Below are positions 62,647-64,000 of a stretch of 64,000 bases of DNA, one piece after another (the first letter of the stretch is position 1; every line of letters begins with the position of its first letter). This stretch comes from Terfezia claveryi (taxonomy: Eukaryota > Ascomycota > Pezizomycetes > Pezizales > Pezizaceae), in the NCBI GenBank assembly GCA_015179025.1, contig WHUX01000021.1, forward strand, positions 1-64,000, given 5' to 3'. Under the pieces are notes generated by a model. The model saw nothing but the letters and a program-made list of their open reading frames with translations, was not told the DNA's origin and did not search any database. The position numbers were made by a program, and so were the translations under genes.

Positions 62647-63491
62647 TCACCCAGACGGTTGCCTACTGGCCCGTCCTCCCTGCCACCCAAATTTCACAAG
62701 GCCGCGCTGAGCCATCCCACGGCTATTGCACCCCCAGTGATGCTCCCCGGTAGCGGGGCCAAGAAGTATTCTTCCTGTTTCCAAAGGGCTCTGGGTTACC
62801 CAAAATGGACTCGAGAGGGTCTTGTCAAATACGGCAGCATATACAGTAATTCTGCTAAATCTAGTACATGAACGTTGCCCCCAAACGGTTTCACCATCAT
62901 TGACGGTGAATCCCTTGATTACTTCCGGCATTTGAAAGCTGACGACTTTCCCTGGGCCGGTACCCTTGCCATAAATGCAAGGCAGGCAGATGTGATCGCC
63001 TCATACACACTCTGCACACGCTCAATTTAAAAGGACAACCTTGTCAGCAGGACGGTGCCAGGCATCATCCAGCAGTTTTGAACGAGCCCATCGACAGCTT
63101 ACCAGTCGTTGTAGATGTGTTCTGTGATGTAAGTGCCGAAGAATTTATCGTTGAGAATGGATGCACTTGATGTGTGGATGAGGAAACGATTCTTGGGAAG
63201 GGCTGTGCCGTTAGTGGTTTGGAGAGACCACGGTCGACATAATTGGCAGAGATATCTAAGCTTTTACAACATAAGAACAAAGGATATTAGCCCAGCTCAC
63301 CTGTCTAAATCACCGATAACTGTGACATTCTTGTACCCTTTACAAACCTTTCGGCAACATGACAAGATTTCGATAATATTGAACTCGGGGTGTTTCTCAA
63401 CTGCAAGAGAGGAAAGAACGGTCCCTCCTTTGTAGCCAGAGGCTCCAGTGCCATGTACAACATCGTTAGCTCCACGGCCCCGGAGAATCAT
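62647..63491 (-). pseudogene. NAD(P)-binding epimerase/NmrA-like gene, decayed
   Basis: Reading leftward from 63491: GTGASGYKGGTVLSSLAVEK (Rossmann glycine motif, usual TGATGYIGG) and NVTVIGDLD, then after a possible short intron a frame change into RFLIHTSSASILNDKFFGTY, another break with HRPADKVVLLN, then CIYGKGTGPGKVVSFQ, GFTVNDGETVW, and finally GCNSRGMAQRGLVKFGWQGG. These follow the order of fungal nucleoside-diphosphate-sugar epimerase-like oxidoreductases. The DYVPA-type middle segment is missing and several frame shifts and stops intervene, so it is a pseudogene. It lies next to the transposase relic. Confidence 0.72.
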
Positions 63492-64000
63492 CTTTACACT
63501 AGGTATGGCTTGACTTTAGTCTACATAAAAATGTTAATGTCATGATAGCTGCCGCTCGGGTACTGACGTCAGATCAGGGATAGTATGTAGATTCCTGTGA
63601 GGAAAGGCTCTGTACTTAACTCGGTAAGGGGTGGGCTTGCATGGATTGTTGGAAGCCCCGTAATAGGCAATTGCTGATATGTCACTAACTCAAAATTCCA
63701 GAATACAGACAACACAAGATTTGTTGGAGAGTGTAACCGCTAGGACAAAACGTGATCACTGGGTGCTAGGTTTGCCCAAACACCGATAGTATATTGTACG
63801 CTCACAAGATTGATGTTGTTTTCTTGGTGCACGAAAGTGCAAGCTAGATTAGAAAAATACAATGAAAAAATCTATACTGCTTTCCTTGATTCTTTAAAAT
63901 CACGGCTGATGCATACTCGACCTATCAAAGCCAGTTCACACCATTCCAGTATATGTTGTGGTTTGAGTGTTCATGACTGGAATTAGATTGTCCCCACTAA
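63492..64000. other. Right flank, no gene seen
   Basis: About 510 AT-rich bases with no recognisable feature. Confidence 0.5.

Overview
The window is eukaryotic nuclear DNA from a filamentous ascomycete (Pezizomycotina). The genes carry many short introns (about 50-140 bp, GT...AG, with CTAAC/CTGAC-like branch sites). The proteins are typical of the group: an AA11 chitin LPMO, a GPI-anchored yapsin, a DUF4246 protein, a Cas1p-type O-acetyltransferase, verprolin and Atg2. Nothing bacterial, viral or CRISPR-like was seen. The sequence alone does not fix the genus.

Layout. 1-12.6 kb is gene dense: AA11 LPMO (+), SEC13 (+), an intronless SET-domain gene (+), PYM (-), RRP40 (-) and RFC4 (+) sharing a 199-bp divergent promoter, then a yapsin (-). 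12.6-18 kb holds minisatellites, a verprolin gene whose frame is broken several times, and gene relics. 18-35.5 kb holds VPS54 (+), a DUF4246 gene (+), RPS5 (-), DBP6 (-), a Cas1p-like acetyltransferase (+) and SDA1 (+). RPS5, DBP6 and SDA1 all serve ribosome production, and DBP6 is divergent from the Cas1p gene. 35.5-42.6 kb is a 7-kb gene-poor island with fold-back elements and relics. 42.6-50.1 kb is ATG2. 51.8-59.9 kb holds an aldo-keto reductase (-), HPPD (-), a CDC50/LEM3 flippase subunit (+) and a SWIM-finger Sws1/Shu2-like gene (-). 60.3-63.5 kb is decayed: a pogo/Fot-type transposase relic and a broken NAD(P)-epimerase gene.

How the genes relate. Most are single-copy housekeeping genes of membrane traffic (SEC13, VPS54, ATG2, CDC50), RNA and ribosome biology (PYM, RRP40, RPS5, DBP6, SDA1) and DNA replication/repair (RFC4, SWIM protein). 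The LPMO, yapsin and Cas1p-like protein act at or beyond the cell surface. I see no biosynthetic cluster.

Two patterns cross gene boundaries. First, a short repeat built on TAGTCTGGTTG(GCAC) and its reverse complement recurs at least a dozen times, only between genes, and resembles the terminal repeat of a MITE-like family. Second, four otherwise conserved genes (PYM, verprolin, VPS54, ATG2) each lose their frame at a C or G run that is exactly one base too short, which looks more like systematic homopolymer under-calling than biology.
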